Source of the DNA: Niabella yanshanensis
Lineage (GTDB): Bacteria; Bacteroidota; Bacteroidia; Chitinophagales; Chitinophagaceae
Direction: 5' to 3'
NCBI RefSeq assembly: GCF_034424215.1
Contig: NZ_CP139960.1
Coordinates: forward strand, 124,001-188,000
Length of the DNA: 64,000 bases
The notes under the pieces were generated by a model, which saw nothing but the letters and a program-made list of their open reading frames with translations, was not told where the DNA came from and did no database searches. Below, piece after piece: positions 1-8,216 of the stretch (within the stretch, counting starts at the first letter, position 1; each line of letters opens with the position of its first letter). Position numbers and translations under genes: made by a program.

Positions 1-3
1 GGT

Positions 4-1485
4 ATGATAGGAGTTTACAAAAAAAGGATGCTTGCAATTGTAATGGTGGTTCTCGTCCAGCTTTACGCTTGCAATAAAAAATCAACCGGCGCTGAAGATG
101 GAGCTATATCCAGGGTAACCATAAGATCGGGTTACAATAGAGTTCAGTTATCTTTTAACGTCGGTAATAGTAAGGCCGATGCCTTTTTAGTTACACATAG
201 CGGTTCATCTGAGGTGATTCGCATCAATGCTTCGCAGGCAGTTAACGACTCCATTAAGCTATTTATCGAAAACCTGGAGCAAGGGTATTATACCTTTAAA
301 GTGGAAGCTGTACGTGTAGACGGAAGTAGTATCGGGGGCTCACAAATTGTAAATGCAAGAACCTATGGCGACAGGCATATTTCAGGTCTAGCAACTACAC
401 CCGCGGCCGACCTGGTATTTATCAGGGATGAAACACCCTATCTTTCCTGGTCGGGATCTTTTCCTACAGATTTTATAGGTACCGAGATCCGCTATACTAA
501 TATGTCCAATCAAACAACAAGTATTCGATCTTATGTTGCAGATGGTGTTTCTGTGCTACGAGGTTATAAAGAAGGTACGGCATTCGAATACCGTTCGATG
601 TACTTACCGGCCAACAGCGTTGATACATTTTTTTCAGCATCTATTAAAACACCTGCCCCTGCTTATTTTGCCAGTCTTGCCAATAAGTATATCATAGAAA
701 AGTCGGGCATGGTAAGCGAAATAACAGAACAGTCAAGAACAAAATTGCATAACCATGTGGAATACTCAACATTGAGGTTTAAAACGGCAACTGGAAATCC
801 GCAAAGTTTGTTTATAGTAGCAGCCGATTTAAGCAAGGCCAATCTGGGGCTCAGTACATTAATGCCGGATAATGGTACAGCCTTTAAAATCCAAACGGTA
901 AAACAGATGGCGCAGAAGCGGGCAGCGGCTGGTCAGAAGGTGCTGGCGGCTGTGAACGGAGACTTTTTCGACTGGACACCGGTAGAAGGAAGACCCTGGG
1001 GCCCGGTAGTGGTAGAAGGCAATGTGATCAAGAACTTTTTAAAAGCCGGTATTAATTCGTCTTATATCGGGGTCAAAAAAGACGGCAGTTTAGCCCTTGG
1101 TGTGGCATCTTCATTAATGAGTACAGATTACGCCGGTTTTCACAACCTCATAGGTGCGGGCGAAACAGTGCTGTACATGAATAAAACACGAAGAATTTAC
1201 AACGATACCGACCGGCATCCGAGAACTATGGCAGGATTTACAGATGACGGTATCCTGTATTTGATTGTTGTAGATGGGCGTAGAAATGACTACTCAATAG
1301 GTATGACCCTCGATGAACTTTCCAAAGTGATAGGTAGCCTTAATGTGAGTTTTGCAACCAACCTCGATGGAGGCGGGTCCAGTACAATGGTTGTGAACCA
1401 GAATAATGGACTGGCCGTTACAAACCGCTTTTCTGATGCCACGGAGAGAGCGATTGCTAATGCCATTGCGATTGTAGAAAAGTGA
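4..1485 (+). CDS. Lipoprotein with DUF4998-like and phosphodiester glycosidase (NAGPA) domains
   Basis: Predicted secreted lipoprotein of 493 residues. A basic n-region (KKR) and hydrophobic stretch end in a lipobox with Cys23, which supports the ATG at base 4. Residues about 35-135 resemble the DUF4998 beta-sandwich found in PUL surface lipoproteins; the same pattern (a G-x-NRV strand, then an E-G-x-Y turn) recurs in the protein at 11607-12287. The C-terminal half matches the NAGPA phosphodiester glycosidase family, with AAVNGDFFDW near residues 315-324 and NLDGGGSSTMVV near 453-464. The family cleaves sugar-1-phosphodiesters; the substrate here is unknown. It is the first visible gene of the enzyme group before susC and probably part of an operon that starts outside the window. 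Confidence 0.8.
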   Translation: MIGVYKKRMLAIVMVVLVQLYACNKKSTGAEDGAISRVTIRSGYNRVQLSFNVGNSKADAFLVTHSGSSEVIRINASQAVNDSIKLFIENLEQGYYTFKVEAVRVDGSSIGGSQIVNARTYGDRHISGLATTPAADLVFIRDETPYLSWSGSFPTDFIGTEIRYTNMSNQTTSIRSYVADGVSVLRGYKEGTAFEYRSMYLPANSVDTFFSASIKTPAPAYFASLANKYIIEKSGMVSEITEQSRTKLHNHVEYSTLRFKTATGNPQSLFIVAADLSKANLGLSTLMPDNGTAFKIQTVKQMAQKRAAAGQKVLAAVNGDFFDWTPVEGRPWGPVVVEGNVIKNFLKAGINSSYIGVKKDGSLALGVASSLMSTDYAGFHNLIGAGETVLYMNKTRRIYNDTDRHPRTMAGFTDDGILYLIVVDGRRNDYSIGMTLDELSKVIGSLNVSFATNLDGGGSSTMVVNQNNGLAVTNRFSDATERAIANAIAIVEK

Positions 1486-1712
1486 GCGGAGTTTTTGCGC
1501 CGCTCGAAAATATATAAGAGTTATACATAAGATTATATCAATAAAAGTATTTTATTTGTTATGCCCGATACAATGACTGAAGTAAACGAACGGTTATCCG
1601 TAAGGTCTGATATTGCAACGATTGTTATCACATAAAGTAACTCTTTTACACGAACGCCGGGGGCGGTCTGTTAAGATATAAGTTAGATTAGTATTGAATA
1701 AAACGATTCTGA

Positions 1713-3449
1713 ATGAAAAAAAGAAATGCCCTTTTAGTTTTATGGATCAGTGTATGTGTTTTGTCTCTGAACAGTTTTGCTCAGCCTAAAGGAGGAACGC
1801 AAAAGATAAAAAGCTCTCTTACCCGGGAATATATTTATCCAACGAGGATCGTCTGGCAAAAAGGAGAAATCGCACATGCAGGAAAACTGTTAGAGAAGGG
1901 AATCGGGCAGGCTAGTCTCAATAATTCAAATATTATTATTCTTAAAAATAAAGGAACCGACACTGCAAGTATTTTGCTCGATTTTGGTAAAGAGCTGCAT
2001 GGTTCGCTGGAAATTATAACAGGTATGTGGCCGGCACCCAATAATGCACGCACTATCCGTGTGAGATTTGGAGAATCGGTAAGCGAGACAATGGCGGAGT
2101 TGGGTGAGCACGGTTCTACGAATGATCATGCTATCCGTGATTTTAAACTCATGCTGCCCTGGCTGGGTAAAGCACAAACAGGGGAATCCGGATTCAGGTT
2201 TGTACGGATAGACTTATTGGATAAAGACGCTGTATTGCAGTTAAAAGAAGTGCGCGCAGTATCTACAAACAGGGATATACCTTACCTGGGCTCTTTTAAA
2301 AGCAGTGATGAGCGGCTAAATAAGATCTGGCAAACCGGGGCATATACCGTGCACTTAAACATGCAGGATTACCTGTGGGACGGGATCAAGCGCGACCGGC
2401 TGGTTTGGGTGGGTGATTTGCATCCTGAAGTTTCAACGGTTAACACGGTTTTTGGATATAACGAGGTAGTGCCCAAAAGTCTTGACCTGGCTCGTAATAC
2501 CACGCCCTTGCCGGGGTGGATGAGCGGCATCAGTACCTATTCTATGTGGTGGATCATTCTTCATTACGACTGGTATATGCATCATGGTGATCTGAACTAT
2601 TTAAAAGAGCAGAAAGATTACCTGCAGAGCCTTCTCAAACAAATTGTAGGTAAAGTACAAAACGGGAAAGAAAAAATGGATGGTAATCGTTTCCTCGACT
2701 GGCCTTCCAGTAAAGATACTATAGCTATTCATGCAGGATTGCAGGCAATGACCATTTGGAGCCTGGAGAAAGGTGCTGAATTATGTTTGGTTATGGGAGA
2801 AGAAGCAACAGCCCGTTTATGTAAGGAAACGGTATCAAAGCTCAGGACAGTAGTTCCCCCGCATAATAACAGTAAACAGGCGGCGGCGTTACTGTCGATC
2901 ACCGGAATGCTCAATCCCCAAACGGCTTTTGAAGAAGTATTGTCAGTAGGCGGCGCCAAAAACTTCTCTACCTTCTATGGTTATTATATGTTAGAAGCGA
3001 TGGCGAAGGCAGGGAAGTACCAGGAAGCGATGGATATCATTTCCACTTATTGGGGTGCCATGCTGGATTTGGGCGCTACTACGTTCTGGGAAGATTTTAA
3101 TATGGACTGGTTGCAGAATGCAGGGCGAATCGATGAAATGACGCTGCCAGGTAAAGTCGATATTCATGCCGCCTACGGAGACTATTGCTACGTCGGTCAT
3201 CGTCACAGTTTTTGTCATGGTTGGGCTTCAGGGCCTACCGTTTGGCTGTCGCAGCATGTACTGGGCATTCAACTGGCTGGTCCCGGTGGTACAACTTTTC
3301 GTGTCAGCCCTAACCTGGGTAACCTGTCTTTTGCAGAAGGTACTTATCCCACATCATTGGGAACTATTTATGTAAAGCACACAAAAGACCGTAAGGGTAA
3401 GGTTGTTAGTATAGTAAAAGCACCGAAGGGCATCCGTATTGTAAAGTAA
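1713..3449 (+). CDS. Secreted alpha-L-rhamnosidase-like glycoside hydrolase (GH78-like)
   Basis: Predicted periplasmic enzyme of 578 residues with a signal peptide ending near LNSFAQ. An N-terminal beta-sandwich (about 40-190) precedes an (alpha/alpha)6 barrel. The segment DGIKRDRLVWVGD near residues 224-236 corresponds to the conserved GH78 motif usually written D-x-P-x-R-E-R-x-x-W-x-GD, and TTFWEDFN is a second typical barrel motif. At under 600 residues it is shorter than many GH78 enzymes, which carry extra carbohydrate-binding modules. It lies 27 bases before the GH99-like gene, consistent with co-transcription. GH78 enzymes release terminal L-rhamnose; exact specificity cannot be read from sequence. 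Confidence 0.8.
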   Translation: MKKRNALLVLWISVCVLSLNSFAQPKGGTQKIKSSLTREYIYPTRIVWQKGEIAHAGKLLEKGIGQASLNNSNIIILKNKGTDTASILLDFGKELHGSLEIITGMWPAPNNARTIRVRFGESVSETMAELGEHGSTNDHAIRDFKLMLPWLGKAQTGESGFRFVRIDLLDKDAVLQLKEVRAVSTNRDIPYLGSFKSSDERLNKIWQTGAYTVHLNMQDYLWDGIKRDRLVWVGDLHPEVSTVNTVFGYNEVVPKSLDLARNTTPLPGWMSGISTYSMWWIILHYDWYMHHGDLNYLKEQKDYLQSLLKQIVGKVQNGKEKMDGNRFLDWPSSKDTIAIHAGLQAMTIWSLEKGAELCLVMGEEATARLCKETVSKLRTVVPPHNNSKQAAALLSITGMLNPQTAFEEVLSVGGAKNFSTFYGYYMLEAMAKAGKYQEAMDIISTYWGAMLDLGATTFWEDFNMDWLQNAGRIDEMTLPGKVDIHAAYGDYCYVGHRHSFCHGWASGPTVWLSQHVLGIQLAGPGGTTFRVSPNLGNLSFAEGTYPTSLGTIYVKHTKDRKGKVVSIVKAPKGIRIVK

Positions 3450-3476
3450 CCCAATCCTGTAATTAACATTCTAAAC

Positions 3477-4652
3477 ATGACTCGATTAAAGAAACTGTCA
3501 CTACCGATAAGCGGGCTATTATTGCTGCTATTTATTCATTGCGATCTGCGCGCCCAGAAGTATGATGTGGCAGCTTTTTATTGGCCTGCCTATCACTATG
3601 AGCCCCGTATCGAATTTCTCTTTCCGGAGAAAAAAGGCGAATGGGAAATTATTCATAAGTCGAAGCCTAAAGAAGCCGGCCATCTGCAACCCAAAGTACC
3701 GGTATGGGGTTACCAGGATGAGGCGGATCCGCGCGAAATGAATAAGAAGATAACGGCAGCCGTAGCACATGGGGTAAACACATTTATCTTCGACTGGTAT
3801 TGGTACGAGGGTAAGCCTTTCCTCGAAAGCTGTTTAAATGATGGCTTTTTGAAAGCTAATAAAGGCCGCATGAAGTTTTATATTATGTGGGCCAATCATG
3901 ATGCTACCAGTTATTGGGATACAAGAAATCCAAGAAAAGATTCTGTAATCTGGAAGGGAGGGGTGAACCGGGCTGAGTTCGATAAAGTAACCGACCGTAT
4001 TATCGCCCGGTACTTTAAAGATCCTTCCTATTACAAGATTGATGGAAAACCGGTCTTTTGCATATACGAATTGCAAACCTTAATAGATGGCCTGGGCGGT
4101 GCGGAACAAACCCGGCTGGCTCTTGATGATTTTCGCCGGAAAGTAAAAGCTGTTGGCTTTCCCGGTCTTCACCTGCAGGGTATTTTATGGTCAGCCTTGC
4201 CGGCGAACATAAATGGTGTGCCGGGTGATAAGATCCAGACACAGGATAAGGTGCTTTCTTTTTTCGGTTTCAACAGCATCACCAATTACTGCTGGGCGCA
4301 TCTGCAAAACCCGGAGGGTGATTATGAAAAATGGGCGGATGCATCAACTGACATGTGGACGGGCTTTACCCGTGATTTTTCAATTCCATACTTTCCCAAT
4401 CTAACCATTGGCTGGGACGCCAATCCACGTTATCCCTTCAAAGCCGGTTATATTACCAACCCGGCACCCGATAAGTTTGAAAAATACCTCAGGAAAGCAA
4501 AATCCTTTGTAGATCGGCATCCGGAGCAGCCGCGGCTGGTTACCATCAATGCCTGGAACGAGTGGTCGGAGGGTAGCTATCTTGAACCGGATACCACTCA
4601 TAAGATGAAATACCTTGAAGCGGTGAAGCGTGTTTTCGGCTCGCGAAAATAA
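3477..4652 (+). CDS. GH99-like / WbsX family secreted glycan-active protein
   Basis: Protein of 391 residues with an N-terminal hydrophobic signal. It opens with YDVAAFYWPAYHYEPR, contains FIFDWYWYEGKPF, and ends with TINAWNEWSEGSYLEPD. This is the hallmark pattern of the WbsX/GH99-like TIM-barrel family (PF14307). Members occur in O-antigen loci and in polysaccharide utilisation loci; many PUL members are taken as endo-acting or mannose-related glycoside hydrolases, but function is not settled. The aromatic-rich barrel and the acidic NEW-SEG motif suggest a hydrolase. It is the last gene before the terminator at 4735-4761. Confidence 0.78.
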   Translation: MTRLKKLSLPISGLLLLLFIHCDLRAQKYDVAAFYWPAYHYEPRIEFLFPEKKGEWEIIHKSKPKEAGHLQPKVPVWGYQDEADPREMNKKITAAVAHGVNTFIFDWYWYEGKPFLESCLNDGFLKANKGRMKFYIMWANHDATSYWDTRNPRKDSVIWKGGVNRAEFDKVTDRIIARYFKDPSYYKIDGKPVFCIYELQTLIDGLGGAEQTRLALDDFRRKVKAVGFPGLHLQGILWSALPANINGVPGDKIQTQDKVLSFFGFNSITNYCWAHLQNPEGDYEKWADASTDMWTGFTRDFSIPYFPNLTIGWDANPRYPFKAGYITNPAPDKFEKYLRKAKSFVDRHPEQPRLVTINAWNEWSEGSYLEPDTTHKMKYLEAVKRVFGSRK

Positions 4653-4734
4653 TGCGCTTCGTTTCTCCCTTGTCCTTGCAGCTTTGCTATCTACTTGTTG
4701 ATAATGTTAGTCGTCACAGGTAAGGTTAACGATT

Positions 4735-4761
4735 GATCCGGCTATATGGGCCGGATTTTTA
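4735..4761 (+). terminator. Rho-independent terminator after the GH99-like gene
   Basis: The arms ATCCGGC (4736-4742) and GCCGGAT (4750-4756) form a GC-rich hairpin with a seven-base loop, followed by a T run. It ends the upstream enzyme operon, so the susC genes probably have their own promoter. Confidence 0.75.
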
Positions 4762-4836
4762 TTTGCACCCTCAAAATTTTTATGTCAGCGTTATCAGGAA
4801 TCCGGAGAACGTATTCTTTCAAATATCTGTCAGATA

Positions 4837-4866
4837 GTTTCATTTTTCTTTGCAACAAAATGAAAC
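4837..4866. promoter_or_regulatory. Palindrome, candidate PUL regulator binding site
   Basis: Perfect inverted repeat with arms GTTTCATTTT (4837-4846) and AAAATGAAAC (4857-4866) and a ten-base spacer. It lies about 45-70 bases upstream of the -7 element of susC, a position suited to an activator. The AraC-type response regulator at 19554-20333 is the obvious candidate ligand; this is inference. Confidence 0.5.
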
Positions 4867-4908
4867 AAAACTGATACGGAATCAACCGTTCCTTCATCTG
4901 GGCCTCTC

Positions 4909-4916
4909 TATTTTTG
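4909..4916 (+). promoter_or_regulatory. Bacteroidota -7 element of the susC promoter
   Basis: TATTTTTG matches the TAnnTTTG consensus of the primary Bacteroidota sigma factor. No clear -33 TTTG lies at the usual distance, which would fit a promoter that needs an activator. Confidence 0.45.
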
Positions 4917-5035
4917 TTCCTGATACAAATTGATTGCTTTATTAAACGATTATTGCCCGCACTTTCCCGCTTGCTATGCCGCTTGTAAACAGAGCGATCA
5001 GTGCTCGCGGTTGTGCAAAAAAACAGCTATAGAAA

Positions 5036-8000
5036 ATGACAAAAAAGCTTATTCTTTATGCATTGATAATGCTGCCCTGTTTTTATTTCTGTAAGACCGC
5101 CCGTGCTGCCGAACCGGGTAAGTCTTCCTCCTCCATCTTGTTATTAAGAGATATCACTGGTACTGTAAGGGATACTTCAGGCAAGGTACTGACTGGGGTG
5201 TCGGTAATGATAAAAGGCAACAATGCAAGAGGCACCATGACAGATATGAATGGCCGCTTTGTTTTAGACCTAGCAGCGGCTGATACACTGGTGTTTTCGT
5301 TGGTTGGTTTCGATACATACGAGGAGGCGGTAGGAGACCGGGTACAGATAGATGTGGTGTTGCACCCGCAGAGCAGCTCTATGGATGATGTGGTGATTAC
5401 CGCCTTTGGTAAAGCAACGAAGCGAACAGAAATGGTGGGGTCGGTTACCACAGTAAACCCGGCCGATCTGAAAGTGCCCTCCAGTAACCTTACTACAGCA
5501 TTTGCAGGAAGAATTGCCGGCATGGTAGCCTTTCAGCGTACGGGCGAACCTGGTGCGGATAATGCTTCTTTTTTCATTAGAGGCATCACTACTTTTGGCG
5601 CCAATAATAGTCCGTTAATATTGATCGATAATATAGAGCTAACCGCCACGGATCTGTCTCAATTGCAGCCCGATGATATCGAGAGTTTTTCTATAATGAA
5701 AGATGCAGCGGCTACAGCTTTATATGGGGCCAGGGGTGCCAATGGAGTTATATTAGTAAGAACCAAAATAGGACAGATGGGAAAGATCAGTACTACATTG
5801 CGCGTAGAACAATCCTTATCGGCGCCAACAACCAATCTCGAACTAGCCGATCCGGTTACCTATATGCGGTTGAATAATGAAGCTATTGTAACCCGCGAGC
5901 CACTGGCTCAGCTATTATACTCACCCGAAAAAATTAATAATACGGTTGCCGGAGCAGACTCGTATTTATTTCCTGCTACCGATTGGCGTAAGGAGCTGGT
6001 AAAAGATTATGCGCTCAACCAGCGTGTTAATTTAAGTGTGAGTGGTGGAAGCGCTTTAGCTACCTATTATATTACGGGAGCCTACATGCACGACAATGGT
6101 ATATTGAAAGCGGATGACCGCAACAGCTTCAAAAGTGGTATCAGTAATAATATATTTACGCTTCGTTCTAATATTACTTTAAAGCCCATTAAAACCATGG
6201 AAATTACCACTCGCTTTAATGGCAATTTTAACGACTATAACGGACCCGTACGTACAGGCTCCCAGATGTATTCTCTGATTATGCGAAGCAACCCGGTACT
6301 GTTCCCTGCATATTACCCGCCTGATGAGCAACATCAGTTTACAAAGCATATACTTTTCGGCAATGCATTGTCCACCAACGGCTCTTCTTATTACATTAAT
6401 CCCTATGCCGAAATGGTGAAAGGATACCGGGAATACGGACGTTCAAATATATCTGCACAGCTTCAGGTAAACCAGCAACTGGACTTTCTTACAAAGGGAC
6501 TATCGGCAAGAGCTTTATTTAATATATTAAGAATTACATCTTATTCGCTCAACCGAAGCTATAATCCCTTCTGGTATGGGCTGGGATCGTATGATAGATT
6601 GAACAACACTTATTCTATATACAATTTAAATCCCAATGAAGGAACGGACTATCTGAATTACAACCGATCAATCGATGTGCCTACGGCTAATGTGTATTTC
6701 GAAGGCGCATTAAATTATAACAGGATTTTTGCCCAAAAACATAGCATCGGGGGTATGCTGGTTTATCAGCTCAGGAATAACGTTTCGCTTGGAGCAGCAA
6801 CCGTACAGGAATCCTTACCCTACCGTAATATTGGCTTGTCGGGCAGGGTGACCTATGGATATGACAGCCGGTATATGGCAGAATTTAACTTTGGTTATAA
6901 TGGCTCAGAACGATTTCATCCCAATAACCAGTTTGGATTTTTCCCATCAGGAGGGGTGGCCTGGAATGTATCGAATGAAGAATGGTTTACGAGCTCGGGT
7001 TTGAAAGATGTGGTTAGGATGCTTAAATTACGTGCTACTTATGGTGTGGTAGGTAACGATAATATCAGTAGCAGCCGCTTTCTCTATCTTTCGGAAATCA
7101 ACATGAATAATGCGGATCTTACGCAATACTTCGGGCTTCAGCGCGGATATAATAACAGTGGTATATCCGTTAGCCGTTACTCTGACCCCGATATCACCTG
7201 GGAACAGGCTAAAAAAGCCAACTTCGGATTCGAGATTGAGTTTAGAAACGGGTTGTCACTTATAACTGAATATTATTTCGAGAATAGATCAGATATACTC
7301 CTAACGCGCTCTAATATCCCCTCCACTATGGGATTGTGGGCTGTTCCCAGCTCTAATGTGGGGGAAGCCGAAGCGCACGGAGTAGATGCTTCGTTGCAGT
7401 TTAACAGGCAAATTGGTAAGAACTCCTGGTTGCAGTTAATGGGTAATTTTACTTTTGCAAGAAGCAAATACAAAATTTACGACGAACTGCATTACGACCG
7501 GGAATGGTGGTTGTCGAGAGTGGGATATTCTATTAATCAAAATTGGGGATATATTGCAGAGCGACTGTTTATCGACGATAATGAAGTTGCCAACTCTCCC
7601 ACTCAATTCGGTGTGTATGCAGCAGGAGATATCAAATACCGCGACATTAACGGGGATGGCGTCATTAATACACTCGACCAGGTTCCCATTGGTTATCCAA
7701 CAAATCCCGAATTGATCTATGGATTTGGTGCGTCGTACGGGTATAAAAATTTTGATGTATCCATTTTTTTTCAGGGGCTGGGTAATGAATCCTTTTGGAT
7801 CAATTATGCTAACACTTCTCCCTTTTTCCCGAATAATGATGGCGGAGCCGTGGGAAATAATCAGCTGGCGAAATTTATTGCAGAAAGCTACTGGAACGAG
7901 GACACAAGAAATATATATGCTACCTGGCCCAGGCTATCCACTTCCTCTGTTTCTAATAATGCTCAACCCAATACCTGGTTTATGCGCGATGGCTCCTTCC

Positions 8001-8206
8001 TGCGTTTAAAATCTGCTGAAATAGGTTATAAGCTGCCAGCTCCAATAGCATCGAAAATAGGTCTTAAACAGGCTAGAATATATGCGAATGGTACGAACTT
8101 GTTTACCTGGAGCAAATTTAAATTATGGGATGTGGAGCAGGGAGGTAGTGCCTTAAACTATCCCATTCAGCGTGTTGTAAACCTAGGTCTTCTTATATCA
8201 CTATAA
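5036..8206 (+). CDS. SusC/RagA family TonB-linked outer-membrane transporter
   Basis: Outer-membrane TonB-dependent transporter of 1056 residues that imports oligosaccharides with its SusD partner. After a signal peptide comes the carboxypeptidase-regulatory-like domain (about 38-110, beginning ITGTVRDTSG), then the TonB box region DDVVITAFG near 117-125. The plug domain contains LYGARGANGVILVRTK, and a long beta-barrel follows. The length is usual for the family. It lies 10 bases before susD, so the two are surely co-expressed. The protein is of the classic type without an N-terminal STN domain, so there is no sign of anti-sigma signalling; regulation is more likely through the split two-component pair downstream. 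Confidence 0.95.
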   Translation: MTKKLILYALIMLPCFYFCKTARAAEPGKSSSSILLLRDITGTVRDTSGKVLTGVSVMIKGNNARGTMTDMNGRFVLDLAAADTLVFSLVGFDTYEEAVGDRVQIDVVLHPQSSSMDDVVITAFGKATKRTEMVGSVTTVNPADLKVPSSNLTTAFAGRIAGMVAFQRTGEPGADNASFFIRGITTFGANNSPLILIDNIELTATDLSQLQPDDIESFSIMKDAAATALYGARGANGVILVRTKIGQMGKISTTLRVEQSLSAPTTNLELADPVTYMRLNNEAIVTREPLAQLLYSPEKINNTVAGADSYLFPATDWRKELVKDYALNQRVNLSVSGGSALATYYITGAYMHDNGILKADDRNSFKSGISNNIFTLRSNITLKPIKTMEITTRFNGNFNDYNGPVRTGSQMYSLIMRSNPVLFPAYYPPDEQHQFTKHILFGNALSTNGSSYYINPYAEMVKGYREYGRSNISAQLQVNQQLDFLTKGLSARALFNILRITSYSLNRSYNPFWYGLGSYDRLNNTYSIYNLNPNEGTDYLNYNRSIDVPTANVYFEGALNYNRIFAQKHSIGGMLVYQLRNNVSLGAATVQESLPYRNIGLSGRVTYGYDSRYMAEFNFGYNGSERFHPNNQFGFFPSGGVAWNVSNEEWFTSSGLKDVVRMLKLRATYGVVGNDNISSSRFLYLSEINMNNADLTQYFGLQRGYNNSGISVSRYSDPDITWEQAKKANFGFEIEFRNGLSLITEYYFENRSDILLTRSNIPSTMGLWAVPSSNVGEAEAHGVDASLQFNRQIGKNSWLQLMGNFTFARSKYKIYDELHYDREWWLSRVGYSINQNWGYIAERLFIDDNEVANSPTQFGVYAAGDIKYRDINGDGVINTLDQVPIGYPTNPELIYGFGASYGYKNFDVSIFFQGLGNESFWINYANTSPFFPNNDGGAVGNNQLAKFIAESYWNEDTRNIYATWPRLSTSSVSNNAQPNTWFMRDGSFLRLKSAEIGYKLPAPIASKIGLKQARIYANGTNLFTWSKFKLWDVEQGGSALNYPIQRVVNLGLLISL

Positions 8207-8216
8207 TGTTTGAATC

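Larger units (their letters stand above)
4653..5035. other. Intergenic control region upstream of susC
   Basis: A 383-base gap separating the enzyme group from the susC unit. It contains, in order, a rho-independent terminator (4735-4761), a perfect 10-bp-arm inverted repeat (4837-4866) and a -7 promoter element (4909-4916). This leaves a leader of roughly 110 bases before susC. No convincing small gene is visible. Confidence 0.7.

Noticed and set aside
1486-1712. Possible small gene between the glycosidase and the rhamnosidase
   Set aside because: Frames here are short and broken; the region has no motif beyond AT-rich promoter-like DNA.
5083-5523. 146-codon minus-strand frame opposite susC
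   Set aside because: It lies entirely within the susC reading frame, and its composition follows from the codon use of the sense gene.
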